A DNA stretch of 64,000 nucleotides from an uncultured Bacteroidales bacterium (GCA_947644715.1 CANSAP010000004.1:36674-100673), one strand, 5' to 3'. Positions 7,771-17,213 are shown, counted from the first letter of the stretch. The notes: generated from the sequence alone by a model not told the origin. Numbers and translations are program-made.

Positions 7771-10700
7771 TTATTTTACGACTACCTTGCGGCCTCGGAA
7801 GATATAGAGGCCTGCGGGCAGGGTCTTAACCTCCTTCAGCGTGGCATCGCGCTTGATGAGCAGGCCGGCCGGAGTATAAACGTCGCCGGTTTCACCCTCA
7901 GCGTCGATACCGTCGATACCGCTCACGAGGTTTACATTCTGTTCAGTCACCTCAGATGCGCCGCTGATGTAGTTGGCACACACACCTACTGTGTGGGCAC
8001 CGGCAGCCACCTGAGTCAGAGTATAGTTCTTGTCGGGAGTAGAGGCAACCTTCTCGCCGTCGAGCAGGATGTCGTAGCTCTGAACCTTGCCATTGAAGCC
8101 CTCTTCGTGGCCCCAAGCGAGATCGATGTTGAAGTGCTCGGTGCCGGTGTTCTGAGCAGCCTCAGCCTTCAGATCAGCGGGTGCACCAAGAACCTCCTCG
8201 AACTCGATGTCAACAGTAGTCTCTTCAGTGAAGGTCAACTCGCGTGCATCCCAGGCAGTGTAGCTGTAAGCTGCGGGAGCTTCCATCTCAACAAGGTAAG
8301 TACCCTTGGGAAGATAAGGAATTTCAACTACGCCGTGAAGCACCTGAATCTCATATTCATCACCATCCTCAGCCTTCTCGGCGATGGCAAGCATCAGGCC
8401 GTCAGTGCTTTCTTCATTATTAGTGGTGATGTTGAACGTAACTTTCACATAATCATCAGCATTGATGGTTACAGTGGTCGTGGCGGCCTCACTCTGTGCA
8501 ACGTCATATTTGGCTACAACGCTGATTTCGTGAGCACCGGTGCCGATATTCTCAAGCACATAGTAGTAAGATTCTGTCTCACCAACTTCTTCACCATCCA
8601 GAGAGATGATAAACTTCTCAGCCGGGTTGGCAGCGGAACGAGCGGGAGCCTCAGCATCCTCTTCCTCCACTACGGGGAGATCTTCATTCCACCATACGAG
8701 AACATCATTCTCGCCGGTCATAACATCATGATCAATCTCAAAGCCCTTGATTTCGGGTACATTCACATCCTCGGTCAGGGTGAGAGTCAGATCGGTAGTT
8801 TTGTTTACATCCACGGTAACTTCGAGAGTCTTCATGCCGGCCATGGTCAGAGTGAAGGTGTTGGCACCGCCATACACGGTCACAGTGCTCTTACCCTCTG
8901 CATCAAGCTTGGTTTCCTCAGCGGGATAGGTCTCATCGAAGTTGTCGCTCTTCAGAGTGTAAGCCACGCCGTCGAGGCTTTCGCCACGCACGTCGGTCAC
9001 AGCAATGTTGAGAGTGTAGAGGCGCTCCTTGGTGAAGTCGGCAAGCTGAATATCATTAGTCACATCAGCGTCAGCCACATCCACAGTGCCGGCATAAATG
9101 GGAGCCTTGGCATAGTCAACGCTCACATTGAAGGTAGCATCGTGGCGATCCACCAGCACCTTGTATGCACCCTGCTCGTCAGTGGTAGCAGCGAAAGTCA
9201 AATCATCAATCGAGAGCACCACGGCAGCCTCGGCAGCCTTCTCGCCGGCAGCAGTAGTAACCACGCCGGAAACGAACGGCCATTCACCGAAAGCAATGTT
9301 ATAGGTAACGTCACCCTCAGCGAAGGAAACAGTCTCTTCACCCTTGAACTCGGGGTGACCCTCAGCGGTAGCAGTCACATTATAAATGCGGTCAGACTGC
9401 ACAACGCTGATAGAATAGTGACCCTGCTCATCAGCAGTGCCGGAATAGATAACGCCGTCACTCTCCAGAGTAACCACAGCACCGGCCACAGCCTCCTCCT
9501 TGTAAGTAACCTCACCGGAAACCGTAGCAGGTTCATTTATAACAGTAAAGTACGGAACGGGGACAGCCGAAGCGCGGCTATAAGTCTTTGAATCCAAGTC
9601 GCCTGAGTCAATCTTGCGATAAATTGCGCGATCCTCTGCGCATTCCATGTACTCGAAATGGTAAGGATTGCAATTATCACTCTCGTGACGAATCGTGGCT
9701 ACGATAATGTTACCACCCTCATATACGAAAGGAGTATCAAACGTAATGTCGATGAAGTCAATGGGATCAGTGGCCGTACCGGCTGACCTGTTGTACTCTG
9801 ACTGTGTGCCAAGATACGATGTAAACTCAGCATAATTGGAAGTTGTGACAGTTTCGCTATCCCAAGGCTGGATTCCAACTCGCATTACGCCATTCAAATC
9901 TTTCTCAATAGCGCCATACTGATAGTATCCTTTGTATTTCACACCGCCAATCTTCATGCCGGGCTTGATACCATAGGACTCCAGGATGGCCTGTGAATAA
10001 ACCACCTGTGATTCTGCCTTATAGTAGTTCAAGTCAATAGGCACACTCTTTCCGTTACTGAATACACCGGGCACACCGATTGTGTATTCAACAGACGCGC
10101 TTTCTTCACGAACTGTGACATTCACGTTACCGGTTGTCAAAACATCCTCGCCACGCGTCATTGACATATACATAACGTAGCTTCCCACTGCATGGGGCAT
10201 CCAAGCTGCTGACAGCTCTACAATGCTTTGAGCAGGCATATCCACCGGGGTTATGTCGCAAATCTTTTCAAATGCGAGGTCGGAATCATCATCAGTCTTA
10301 GGAGCGGCATACAGCGCAGCTGTATAGGAAGATGCATCAACGGCATTGCCAAGATTGCTAATGGTCATCGTGGGAGTGTAAAGAGTGTTGACTGTGGCCT
10401 TGGTATCCATGTCTACAGAGCTTACGTAAGCGTCGAAGTCAACAGGCACAAGTGTGCCACCCTTTACATTATCAATGTACATTACATTAATAAAAAAGCC
10501 TACATAACCTTCGCCCTCAGGCATTGACACCTCTACATCCTGATAATTATAGTTACTTTGAAGTTCTACAGTACCCCCTGCACGATAGGATGTTACGGTA
10601 GCTACCTCTTGCCAGTTGGTGCGGTCAGGACTCCAGCAAATCTTTACTGCTGAGTATGATGAGTTGCGCATATCGCGCTTAGCCTGAAACTGGAGTTTCT

Positions 10701-10959
10701 CCCCTTCTGCAAAACGGAGTTTGGGAGTGATGGCACAAGCCGCATTATTAAACAAATTGGCACCGGAGGCAGATGTCCCCTTAGTGGCTGAATACAGCTC
10801 ACCGTTATAGGTGATGCCTGCATCAAGAATCCATCCACCGGGCGTAGAGCCGCTTCCGAAGTCCTCGGAGTAGGTCTCCGAGTCCTGCGCATATCCTTGT
10901 GCGAACGGCAGCAATGACATGCACATCGCCAGGATTAGGGTTAAGTAATGGTGTTTCAT
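7771..10959 (-). CDS. Secreted modular protein with C-terminal sorting-like tail
   Basis: A 1062-aa exported protein. Residues 1-24 are a signal peptide ending AQGYAQ. Residues 30-170 resemble a choice-of-anchor J / MAM-like jelly roll (FGSGSTPGGWILD...). Residues about 290-480 form a second beta-rich module. Three carboxypeptidase-regulatory-like repeats follow (SGEVTYKEEAVAGAVVTL; SGVVTTAAGEKAAEAAVVL; a more diverged third), then two Fn3-like modules separated by an acidic linker. The last 35 residues (VYTPAGLLIKR...LPAGLYIFRGRKVVVK) have the form of the Por/type IX secretion C-terminal domain common in Bacteroidales. No catalytic motif was found; adhesion or glycan contact is inference. 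It is monocistronic, with its own terminator. Confidence 0.75.
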   Translation of the reverse strand: MKHHYLTLILAMCMSLLPFAQGYAQDSETYSEDFGSGSTPGGWILDAGITYNGELYSATKGTSASGANLFNNAACAITPKLRFAEGEKLQFQAKRDMRNSSYSAVKICWSPDRTNWQEVATVTSYRAGGTVELQSNYNYQDVEVSMPEGEGYVGFFINVMYIDNVKGGTLVPVDFDAYVSSVDMDTKATVNTLYTPTMTISNLGNAVDASSYTAALYAAPKTDDDSDLAFEKICDITPVDMPAQSIVELSAAWMPHAVGSYVMYMSMTRGEDVLTTGNVNVTVREESASVEYTIGVPGVFSNGKSVPIDLNYYKAESQVVYSQAILESYGIKPGMKIGGVKYKGYYQYGAIEKDLNGVMRVGIQPWDSETVTTSNYAEFTSYLGTQSEYNRSAGTATDPIDFIDITFDTPFVYEGGNIIVATIRHESDNCNPYHFEYMECAEDRAIYRKIDSGDLDSKTYSRASAVPVPYFTVINEPATVSGEVTYKEEAVAGAVVTLESDGVIYSGTADEQGHYSISVVQSDRIYNVTATAEGHPEFKGEETVSFAEGDVTYNIAFGEWPFVSGVVTTAAGEKAAEAAVVLSIDDLTFAATTDEQGAYKVLVDRHDATFNVSVDYAKAPIYAGTVDVADADVTNDIQLADFTKERLYTLNIAVTDVRGESLDGVAYTLKSDNFDETYPAEETKLDAEGKSTVTVYGGANTFTLTMAGMKTLEVTVDVNKTTDLTLTLTEDVNVPEIKGFEIDHDVMTGENDVLVWWNEDLPVVEEEDAEAPARSAANPAEKFIISLDGEEVGETESYYYVLENIGTGAHEISVVAKYDVAQSEAATTTVTINADDYVKVTFNITTNNEESTDGLMLAIAEKAEDGDEYEIQVLHGVVEIPYLPKGTYLVEMEAPAAYSYTAWDARELTFTEETTVDIEFEEVLGAPADLKAEAAQNTGTEHFNIDLAWGHEEGFNGKVQSYDILLDGEKVASTPDKNYTLTQVAAGAHTVGVCANYISGASEVTEQNVNLVSGIDGIDAEGETGDVYTPAGLLIKRDATLKEVKTLPAGLYIFRGRKVVVK

Positions 10960-11397
10960 AAATGTGTGTTATGATGATTAATTAGGGTTGGTTGTCAGCT
11001 TGTTTCATTGCACTCTCTACCATTAGTCTTTCTCTTGAGCCTTAATCCAATACATTATATGCGCGCTTTTCGCATATTTCATGCTAAACCCATTGGTTTG
11101 CCAAAATAAATGTACCTCAATGATAGAAGTATCAGTGTTTGCAACTTTGTTATACAGCGCCAAAGTTAAAAAGAATTATCCTTTTCTGCAAATTTTTCTT
11201 CACCTTTTTTCTCAATTCTCCATTTTCACCCCCTTATCCTGCCTCTGCTTCCATTCAGTGGTTTGCTTACATTGCTTTCTTTACTTATAGTGTGAAGTCC
11301 AGATGACTTCTCACTCTTATTATGAACCAATCCCCGTGCTCCGATGTTATAATAGCAAACGATGAGAATTATATAAACTCTTAATACTATTGATATT
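10960..11397. other. Intergenic region
   Basis: Between the divergent genes at 10959 and 11398. It is AT-rich and no convincing ORF is seen. It should hold both promoters, but I could not find a clean TTTG/TAnnTTTG pair. It contains one copy of the dispersed palindrome AAGTCCAGATGACTT (11295-11309), related to the end of element A. Confidence 0.5.
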
Positions 11398-11604
11398 ATG
11401 AAAACACTTGCTATCATTTCCTACATCTTGGGAGCTTGCCTTCTTGCAGCTTCCTGCTTCACCACCGGTGTCGCTCTCACTTGGTGGCTGGGTGGCGCAG
11501 CTGTCGTGCTGTTAGTACTCGGCTGTATCTTCCAGTTCAATGTGAAGAAACATGAGGTTGACGACATTATCAATGCCGAACGCAACACTCACATGCATGC
11601 TTAA
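11398..11604 (+). CDS. Small two-helix membrane protein
   Basis: A 68-aa ORF starting MKTLAIISYILGACLLAASCF with a second hydrophobic segment, TWWLGGAAVVLLVLGCIFQF, and a charged, His-containing tail (KKHEVDD...NTHMHA). It would form a helical hairpin in the inner membrane. Support for a real gene comes from the well-formed membrane segments, an isolated position on its own strand, and a strong hairpin 34 nt after the stop. I do not recognise the family. There is no neighbour to hint at function. Confidence 0.6.
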   Translation: MKTLAIISYILGACLLAASCFTTGVALTWWLGGAAVVLLVLGCIFQFNVKKHEVDDIINAERNTHMHA

Positions 11605-11637
11605 CTGCAGAGGTTCCCGCCTCTGTCTCTGCATAAC

Positions 11638-11684
11638 AACACAACCGACGGCGCATGTTTTTCATGCGCCGTCGGTTGTGTTTT
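11638..11684 (+). terminator. Strong terminator (likely bidirectional)
   Basis: A perfect 20-bp stem (AACACAACCGACGGCGCATG), a TTTTT loop and a short T-run after it; on the other strand the stem end also gives TT. It separates the small membrane protein from the convergent nucleotidyltransferase gene. Confidence 0.85.
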
Positions 11685-11697
11685 CGCTTCCTGCCTG

Positions 11698-12432
11698 CTA
11701 TCCGAACATCTGCTCGGCCCGGGCAAGTGTCGCGGGCTTACCTATGTCTATCAGTTGCAGCTCAGGCAGATAGCTATGCCGCAACTGGTATCCTCGCCGG
11801 GCCATGTCGAGGTAGTAGTCAATCACGCTGAACTTGCCCGTCCAGCCATGCGCCGGCATCGCGCGCAGCATCGCAGGCGAGATTACATGTATGCCGCTGA
11901 AGGCCTCTTGCGTCATTCCCTCCTCGGCACGAAAGCCGGCAGGGCGCCATGCGTCGTCGGTCAGGTTATGCCAGCCGCACAACTCGCCGTCGGAATTAAA
12001 CACGAGGCGCCGGCTTGAATCACGACCGGAGGTCAGCAGTGTGGCCGATGCGCCTGACTCCTTGTGACGCTCCATCAGTGAGCGCAGCGGCGCATCGCTC
12101 AGTATATCAACGTTATGCACCAGCACCGGCTCCTCATCCTCACAGAACAGTGGCGCGGCATGAAGCAGTGCCCCGCCGGTGTCAAGCAGCGCTGCACGCT
12201 CATCGCTGAGGCGGATGCGCAATCCGAAGTCATGAGTGGCCAGGAATTCTTCTATCTGCTCGGCAAAATGATGCACATTTATCACTATATCGCTGAAACC
12301 CTGCTCTTTCAGCCTGCGCAGAACGCGCTCCAGCATAGGCACTCCCCCGACGGGGACAAGCGCCTTGGGATGCTCCAGTGTCCAGGGACGAAGACGGGTG
12401 CCGAGACCGGCGGCCAAAATGAATGCTTTCAT
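11698..12432 (-). CDS. Nucleotidyltransferase, MurU-like
   Basis: A 244-aa cytoplasmic sugar-phosphate nucleotidyltransferase. MKAFILAAGLGTRLRPWTLEHPKALVPVGGVPML is the full N-terminal signature (GxGTRLRP...PK), and VLVHNVDIL gives the metal-binding Asp. The size and its coupling to an AmgK-like kinase point to MurU, which makes UDP-MurNAc from MurNAc-1-phosphate in the cell-wall recycling route that bypasses de novo synthesis. The start codon overlaps the stop of the kinase gene by 4 nt. It ends near the strong terminator at 11638-11684. Other hexose-1-phosphate substrates cannot be excluded from sequence alone. Confidence 0.82.
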   Translation of the reverse strand: MKAFILAAGLGTRLRPWTLEHPKALVPVGGVPMLERVLRRLKEQGFSDIVINVHHFAEQIEEFLATHDFGLRIRLSDERAALLDTGGALLHAAPLFCEDEEPVLVHNVDILSDAPLRSLMERHKESGASATLLTSGRDSSRRLVFNSDGELCGWHNLTDDAWRPAGFRAEEGMTQEAFSGIHVISPAMLRAMPAHGWTGKFSVIDYYLDMARRGYQLRHSYLPELQLIDIGKPATLARAEQMFG

Positions 12433-13844
12433 ATCTCTTCTCTGATATTTTGCTCACGATGAATGAGTAGAATCCGCACCTGCTCAGCGCCAAAACGCTC
12501 GCGAAGCATCCGGGCAAGATGCTCGGCGCAGTAGACTGACCTGTGGCGTCCGCCGGTGCATCCGAAGCCAATCTGAAGGCTGCTGAAGCCCCGCTGCACA
12601 TAGCGGCTGACGGCCGGTGCCACCAGCCCAAAGGCTCCTTGCAGGAACTGCTGCACCTCCCCTCGCTCCTCAAGAAATTCGATTACCGGCAGGTCGCGAC
12701 CGGTCAGCGGCTTGTATTGCTCATAGCGCCCGGGGTTATGCATGGCCCGGCAGTCAAACATGAAGCCGCCGCCGTTGCCACTCAGGTCTTCCGGATACCC
12801 CTGCTTGTAAGAGAAACTGAAGACGCTGACGGTCAACAATTTGTCCTTGGCTGCGGTGGCTCGCAACCGCTCCATCGACAACACCTTCCCCAGGCAACGG
12901 CGCAACTCGGCCAATTCTCCGAACAATGGAGAGGCCAGCAACTCGGCTACATTGTCAAGCGCCGCGGGAATGCTCTCGACGAAGTGAGCCTTGCGCTGGG
13001 TGAGGCCGCGCAGCCCGTAGGCTCCCAGCACCTGAAGAGTGCGAATCCACACCATCAATTGCAGAGAACGCTCCATCTCTTCGCGCGACACCTTTCGGTG
13101 CTTCTCCAATTCCTCCATATAAATATCGGCCATGCGCCGGCGGAACTCCGGAGAAAACTTAGCTCTTGCCTGCCACAGGAAGGAAGCGACATCATACATC
13201 ACCGGGCCGCGGCGCGCACTCTGATAGTCAATGAACCAAGGTTCACCTCCCTTTACCATTATATTACGACTCTGGCAGTCACGGAGCACCAACCCCGTCA
13301 ATTCAGCCGGAGTCTCCTCAACCATCTGCGCCAACACCCGGAAATCAGCCTCAAGAGCATCCTCATCCGGCTCAACTCCGACGGCTTTCAGGAAGCAATA
13401 CTTGAAATAATGCAGGTCATACATCACATGCCTCCCCTCCATCCTCCTGACCGGATAAAGCATCTCCTCGCCGATTCCGGGAGCAAGCTGCATCCCGACC
13501 AGCGCACGCATGGTGCGGACCGTAACCTCCTCCCCCGCCTCGCTGCCGAGCAGGGAAAAGAGCTGACAGTCGCCCAGATCCTCCTGAAGATAAACACCCT
13601 TCGAGGGGGAGACCCCGAAGATTTCCGGCACATGGCACCCGGCCTCACGAAAAGACTTGGAGAGGTTGATAAACGTCTCATTCTCACGCACATCGGAGCC
13701 AATAACACCCACGGCACTCCCCGCCTCCGAGCTGAGACGGAAATAACGGCGGGCACTTCCGCTCCCCGTGAGCGGGAGCACTGCTTCCGGCTGCCCACCG
13801 AAATGAGCGGCATATAAGGATTGAAGTTGCTGCATATGTTCCAT
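12429..13844 (-). CDS. AmgK-like sugar kinase fused to RapZ C-terminal domain
   Basis: A 471-aa two-domain protein. Residues about 1-330 are an aminoglycoside-phosphotransferase fold: LRDCQSRNIM is the Brenner-type catalytic loop and FIDYQSARRGPVMYDVASFL the metal site, as in AmgK, which phosphorylates MurNAc/GlcNAc at C1. Residues about 340-471 match the C-terminal half of RapZ (FMFDCRAMHNPGRYE, GRDLPVIEFL, GFGCTGGRHRSVY). The P-loop half of RapZ is absent. In E. coli that C-terminal domain binds GlcN6P and a small RNA; here a sensory or regulatory role in amino-sugar flux is inference. It overlaps the MurU-like gene. A TAATTTTG box ends 4 nt before the ATG. Confidence 0.85.
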   Translation of the reverse strand: MEHMQQLQSLYAAHFGGQPEAVLPLTGSGSARRYFRLSSEAGSAVGVIGSDVRENETFINLSKSFREAGCHVPEIFGVSPSKGVYLQEDLGDCQLFSLLGSEAGEEVTVRTMRALVGMQLAPGIGEEMLYPVRRMEGRHVMYDLHYFKYCFLKAVGVEPDEDALEADFRVLAQMVEETPAELTGLVLRDCQSRNIMVKGGEPWFIDYQSARRGPVMYDVASFLWQARAKFSPEFRRRMADIYMEELEKHRKVSREEMERSLQLMVWIRTLQVLGAYGLRGLTQRKAHFVESIPAALDNVAELLASPLFGELAELRRCLGKVLSMERLRATAAKDKLLTVSVFSFSYKQGYPEDLSGNGGGFMFDCRAMHNPGRYEQYKPLTGRDLPVIEFLEERGEVQQFLQGAFGLVAPAVSRYVQRGFSSLQIGFGCTGGRHRSVYCAEHLARMLRERFGAEQVRILLIHREQNIREEI

Positions 13845-13848
13845 ACCG

Positions 13849-13856
13849 CAAAATTA
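13849..13856 (-). promoter_or_regulatory. -7 box for the AmgK-RapZ gene
   Basis: TAATTTTG on the minus strand, ending 4 nt before the ATG at 13844. No good TTTG lies 19-21 nt upstream, so only the -7 part is well supported. Confidence 0.5.
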
Positions 13857-13866
13857 ACAAAACATT

Positions 13867-13897
13867 TTTGAAAAGTCCCGAAAAATTCGTAACTTCG
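13867..13897 (+). promoter_or_regulatory. Promoter of pgk
   Basis: TTTG at 13867-13870, 19 nt, TAACTTCG at 13890-13897, one mismatch from TAnnTTTG. It leaves a leader of about 70 nt to the pgk ATG at 13975. Confidence 0.65.
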
Positions 13898-13974
13898 CGC
13901 GGCAAACCGAAACACTCTCATCCCCGCAGGTGTTATCAGAAAGAATATACAACCCCAATTATATTACTGTATTA

Positions 13975-15222
13975 ATGGCAAATATTGATAATTACAATTT
14001 CGCCGGCAAGAAGGCCATCGTTCGCGTGGACTTCAATGTGCCCCTCGACGAGAACGGCAACATCACCGACGACACCCGCATCCGCGGCGCTCTCCCCACT
14101 CTGAAGAAAATCCTCGCCGACGGCGGTTCCCTCATCCTCATGAGCCACATGGGCAAGCCCAAAGGCAAGGTTAACCCCAAACTCTCCCTCTCCCAGATTC
14201 GCGAAGCTGTGGCAAAAGCTCTCGGCACCGAAGTGAAATTCGCTCCCGACTGCGCCAAGGCTCAGGAAGAAGCTGCCGCCCTCAAGCCCGGCGAAGTGCT
14301 CCTGCTCGAAAACCTCCGCTTCTATCCCGAGGAGGAGGGCAAGCCCGTAGGCATCGACAAAGCAGATCCCGCTTATGACGACGCTAAAAAGGCCATGAAA
14401 GAGAGCCAGAAGGAGTTCGCGAAAACCCTCGCTTCCTATGCTGACGTCTACGTGAACGATGCCTTCGGCACCGCCCACCGCAAGCACGCCTCAACAGCCG
14501 TCATCGCTGACTACTTCAAGCCCGAAGACAAAATGCTCGGCTACCTCATGGAGAAAGAGGTAAAGGCTGTTGACAATATCCTCTCCAACATCAACCGCCC
14601 CTTCACCGCCATCATGGGAGGCTCTAAGGTGAGCACCAAAATCGGCATCATCGAAAACCTTATGGACAAGGTGGACAACCTGATTCTCTGCGGCGGCATG
14701 ACCTACACCTTCGCAAAGGCCCTCGGCGGAAAAATCGGCGACTCCATCTGCGAAGATGACAAACTCCAGCTCGCCCTCGACATCATCGAGAAGGCAAAGG
14801 CAAAGGGTGTGAACCTCGTGCTCGGCTCCGACTGCGTGGCCGGCAACGCTTTCAGCAACGATGCTGAAACCATGATCTGCCCCTCAAATGATATCCCCGA
14901 CGGTTGGGAAGGCATGGATGCCGGTCCCGAAACCCGCGAGGCTTTCCGTGAGGCCATCCTCCCCGCAAAGACCATCCTTTGGAACGGTCCCGCAGGTGTC
15001 TTCGAGTTCGACAACTTCACCGCCGGCAGCCGTGCCATTGCCGATGCAATCGTTGAGGCCACCAAGAACGGCGCCTTCTCCCTCGTGGGTGGCGGCGACT
15101 CAGTGGCTTGCGTCAACAAGTTCGGCGTGGCCGACAAGGTGAGCTACGTCTCCACCGGTGGCGGCGCTCTGCTTGAAGCCATCGAAGGCAAGGTGCTCCC
15201 CGGCGTGGCAGCAGTGAAATAA
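13975..15222 (+). CDS. pgk: Phosphoglycerate kinase
   Basis: Glycolytic enzyme transferring the acyl phosphate of 1,3-bisphosphoglycerate to ADP. It has 415 aa, normal for the family. [14 protein letters not shown] (N-terminal substrate site), [21 protein letters not shown] and [10 protein letters not shown] (nucleotide site) are all present. The track start at 13930 adds 15 residues outside the family; the ATG at 13975 begins the conserved protein. It is a single-gene unit with a promoter at 13867-13897 and a terminator at 15254-15290. Codons are strongly biased to C-ending forms, as expected for a highly expressed gene. Confidence 0.97.
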   Translation: MANIDNYNFAGKKAIVRVDFNVPLDENGNITDDTRIRGALPTLKKILADGGSLILMSHMGKPKGKVNPKLSLSQIREAVAKALGTEVKFAPDCAKAQEEAAALKPGEVLLLENLRFYPEEEGKPVGIDKADPAYDDAKKAMKESQKEFAKTLASYADVYVNDAFGTAHRKHASTAVIADYFKPEDKMLGYLMEKEVKAVDNILSNINRPFTAIMGGSKVSTKIGIIENLMDKVDNLILCGGMTYTFAKALGGKIGDSICEDDKLQLALDIIEKAKAKGVNLVLGSDCVAGNAFSNDAETMICPSNDIPDGWEGMDAGPETREAFREAILPAKTILWNGPAGVFEFDNFTAGSRAIADAIVEATKNGAFSLVGGGDSVACVNKFGVADKVSYVSTGGGALLEAIEGKVLPGVAAVK

Positions 15223-15253
15223 TCAGTCCCGCCGACTGATTCAAAGATACAGT

Positions 15254-15290
15254 CCCGCAGTCGAGTCAAAGGCCGACTGCGGGGCTTATT
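15254..15290 (+). terminator. Terminator of pgk
   Basis: CCCGCAGTCG and CGACTGCGGG form a 10-bp stem with a 10-nt loop, followed by GCTTATTA. The T-run is weak but the position, 31 nt after the stop, fits. Confidence 0.7.
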
Positions 15291-15380
15291 ACATCCTGAC
15301 AACAGCTCGACTTCATTAAAAAATCAGGGCGCAGGGAGCAAAAACATGTTGTAAAACATACTTTTTAGAAGCACTGACCC

Positions 15381-15411
15381 TTTGCCGTCTCTAAATATTT
15401 CAGTAATTTTG
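15381..15411 (+). promoter_or_regulatory. Promoter of the exbB-exbD-exbD-tonB operon
   Basis: TTTG (15381-15384), 19 nt, TAATTTTG (15404-15411): an exact Bacteroidota promoter about 130 nt before the exbB ATG. Confidence 0.8.
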
Positions 15412-15541
15412 CAAAGTTATATTTACAGGGACAATAATACAACCCCCGGCGCGTATATTATTACGGATATAACTTCAAAGATAGGAATATAACCTGAAAC
15501 AAAACAACTAATATTAATAACCAAAATTCTCACACATCACT

Positions 15542-16390
15542 ATGGAAGCTACAACTCCCAAGCCCGCAGCCCCCAAAGCTGCTCCCAAAAAGAAAGAAGA
15601 GAAGATCTCTAACGTTAAGGGTATCGCCAATGCGTTCCTCGTAATCGTTATCTGCGCCATCTTCGCAGTATGCCTCTTCATCTTCGTTCTCGGCGACCCC
15701 TCCAACTTCTCCGACAACGACCCCGTTAACGGTCACCCCCTGAACTATGCAGGCACCGTGTATAAGGGCGGCTTCATCGTGCCTATCCTGATCACCCTGC
15801 TCTTCACTGTAATCGTTCTCTCCATCGAGCGCTGGATTGCCCTCGCTTCCGCTAAGGGTAAAGGCTCCGTGCCCAAATTCGTAATCGACATCAAGAGCGA
15901 CCTCGCTGCCGGCAAGATCGACCAGGCTCTCAACCGTTGCAAAACTCAGAAGGGTTCCGTAGCTGCCGTAGTACACGCCGTGCTCGTGAAGTACAAAGAG
16001 CTTGACGCCAACACCACCCTCACCAAGGAGCAGAAGCTCACTATCCTCCGCAACGAGGTTGAAGAAGCCACCGCTCTCGAAATGCCCTCACTGCAGCAGA
16101 ACCTCCCCATCGTGGCTACACTGACCACTCTCGGTACTCTCGTAGGTCTTCTCGGTACTGTAATGGGTATGATCAAATCATTCCAGGCTCTGGCTAACTC
16201 CGGTGCTCCCGACGCTACTCAGCTCTCCACCGGTATCTCTGAGGCTCTGATCAACACCGCTACCGGTATCGCAACCGGCGCGCTGGCTGTTATCTCCTAC
16301 AACTTCTACACTAACAAAATCGACAACCTCACCTACGCTATCGACGAAGTTGGTTTCTCTATCGTAGCTACTTTCTCCGCTACCCACTAA
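15542..16390 (+). CDS. exbB: MotA/TolQ/ExbB proton channel protein
   Basis: This 282-aa inner-membrane protein is the channel half of the motor that couples the proton gradient to TonB-dependent transport. It has an Ala/Pro/Lys-rich cytoplasmic N-terminus, one helix at about 30-52, a second at about 78-98, and the two family helices near residues 195-265. LPIVATLTTLGTLVGLLGTVMGMIKSF is the ExbB/TolQ core signature, and TGIATGALAVISYNFY the last helix. It is the first gene of a four-gene operon with two ExbD-like proteins and a TonB protein, the usual Bacteroidota arrangement. Symbol by family and position. Confidence 0.92.
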   Translation: MEATTPKPAAPKAAPKKKEEKISNVKGIANAFLVIVICAIFAVCLFIFVLGDPSNFSDNDPVNGHPLNYAGTVYKGGFIVPILITLLFTVIVLSIERWIALASAKGKGSVPKFVIDIKSDLAAGKIDQALNRCKTQKGSVAAVVHAVLVKYKELDANTTLTKEQKLTILRNEVEEATALEMPSLQQNLPIVATLTTLGTLVGLLGTVMGMIKSFQALANSGAPDATQLSTGISEALINTATGIATGALAVISYNFYTNKIDNLTYAIDEVGFSIVATFSATH

Positions 16391-16465
16391 TCCCCTGCCC
16401 GCAGGACTAAAGTGACTAAACGGATAAATTCACTGCATTAACCAATCTTATAAGTCAATAGCAAT

Positions 16466-17209
16466 ATGGGAAGAGTTAAACAAAACAAGAAGAGCACGTT
16501 CATCGACATGACCGCCATGTCTGACGTGACCGTGCTCCTGCTGACCTTCTTCATGTTGACTTCAACGTTCTTGGCTAAAGAACCCTTCCAGGCGAACACC
16601 CCTCCCTCGGTGTCCACTGAAGAGATGCCTCTGAACAACGTGGCGCAGGTTCTCGTAAACCCCCAGGGTAAAGTCTGGATTACGATGACCAACGACACCA
16701 CTCAGGAAGCCTCCAACGAGAAAATGCGTCTGGAGCTCCTTGAAAACATGACCAAGGAATACGCACAACAGACCGGCAAAACCGTGTCCTTCACCCCCGA
16801 ACAGAAGCTCGCCTTCTCAAAACTCGGATCCTTCGGCGTTCCCTTCCAGGAACTCCCCGCCTTCCTCTCCGCTGACACTGAAGTTCAGGACCAGTGGATT
16901 GCAGGCAAACTCGAAGACACAGGCCGACACACCGGTATTCCGGTGCACTACCTCTCCGAAGCTGAGAAAGAGAGAATCTCCGCCTCCAAATATCAGAAAG
17001 GTCTCACTGAGTACCAGATGTGGATCATGGCTATCTCACGCACGTCTAACGACAACCTCAAGAAAGCCATCTCCAAAGGCACAGGTTTCTCCCTCAAGGC
17101 TGACCAGTCTACCCGCTTCGAGACAGTGCACATGATTATGGATAATATGCAGACCATCGGTAAAAACAAATTTACCCTTGTGACTGCCCTCAAACAAGAA
17201 GAATCATAA
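16466..17209 (+). CDS. exbD: ExbD/TolR family protein (first of two)
   Basis: A 247-aa protein with one N-terminal helix (FIDMTAMSDVTVLLLTFFMLTSTFL) carrying the conserved membrane aspartate in the MSD position, then a periplasmic domain. It partners with ExbB in proton translocation. The periplasmic part is longer than in E. coli ExbD, as is common in Bacteroidota. It lies 75 nt after exbB and 4 nt before the second exbD. The two ExbD-like proteins probably form a heteromeric pair, which is inference from the operon. Confidence 0.9.
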   Translation: MGRVKQNKKSTFIDMTAMSDVTVLLLTFFMLTSTFLAKEPFQANTPPSVSTEEMPLNNVAQVLVNPQGKVWITMTNDTTQEASNEKMRLELLENMTKEYAQQTGKTVSFTPEQKLAFSKLGSFGVPFQELPAFLSADTEVQDQWIAGKLEDTGRHTGIPVHYLSEAEKERISASKYQKGLTEYQMWIMAISRTSNDNLKKAISKGTGFSLKADQSTRFETVHMIMDNMQTIGKNKFTLVTALKQEES

Positions 17210-17213
17210 GGAC

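Larger units (their letters stand above)
15223..15541. other. Intergenic region between pgk and exbB
   Basis: Holds the pgk terminator (15254-15290), the exbB promoter (15381-15411) and a leader of about 124 nt. No ORF is supported. Confidence 0.7.

Noticed and set aside
7993-9591. 532-aa ORF on the plus strand
   Set aside because: Lies wholly antisense to the 1062-aa secreted protein, whose domains, signal peptide and terminator are convincing; the plus-strand translation has no family features.
12543-13817. 424-aa ORF on the plus strand
   Set aside because: Shadow of the AmgK-RapZ fusion gene on the opposite strand; His/Gln-rich translation typical of antisense frames.
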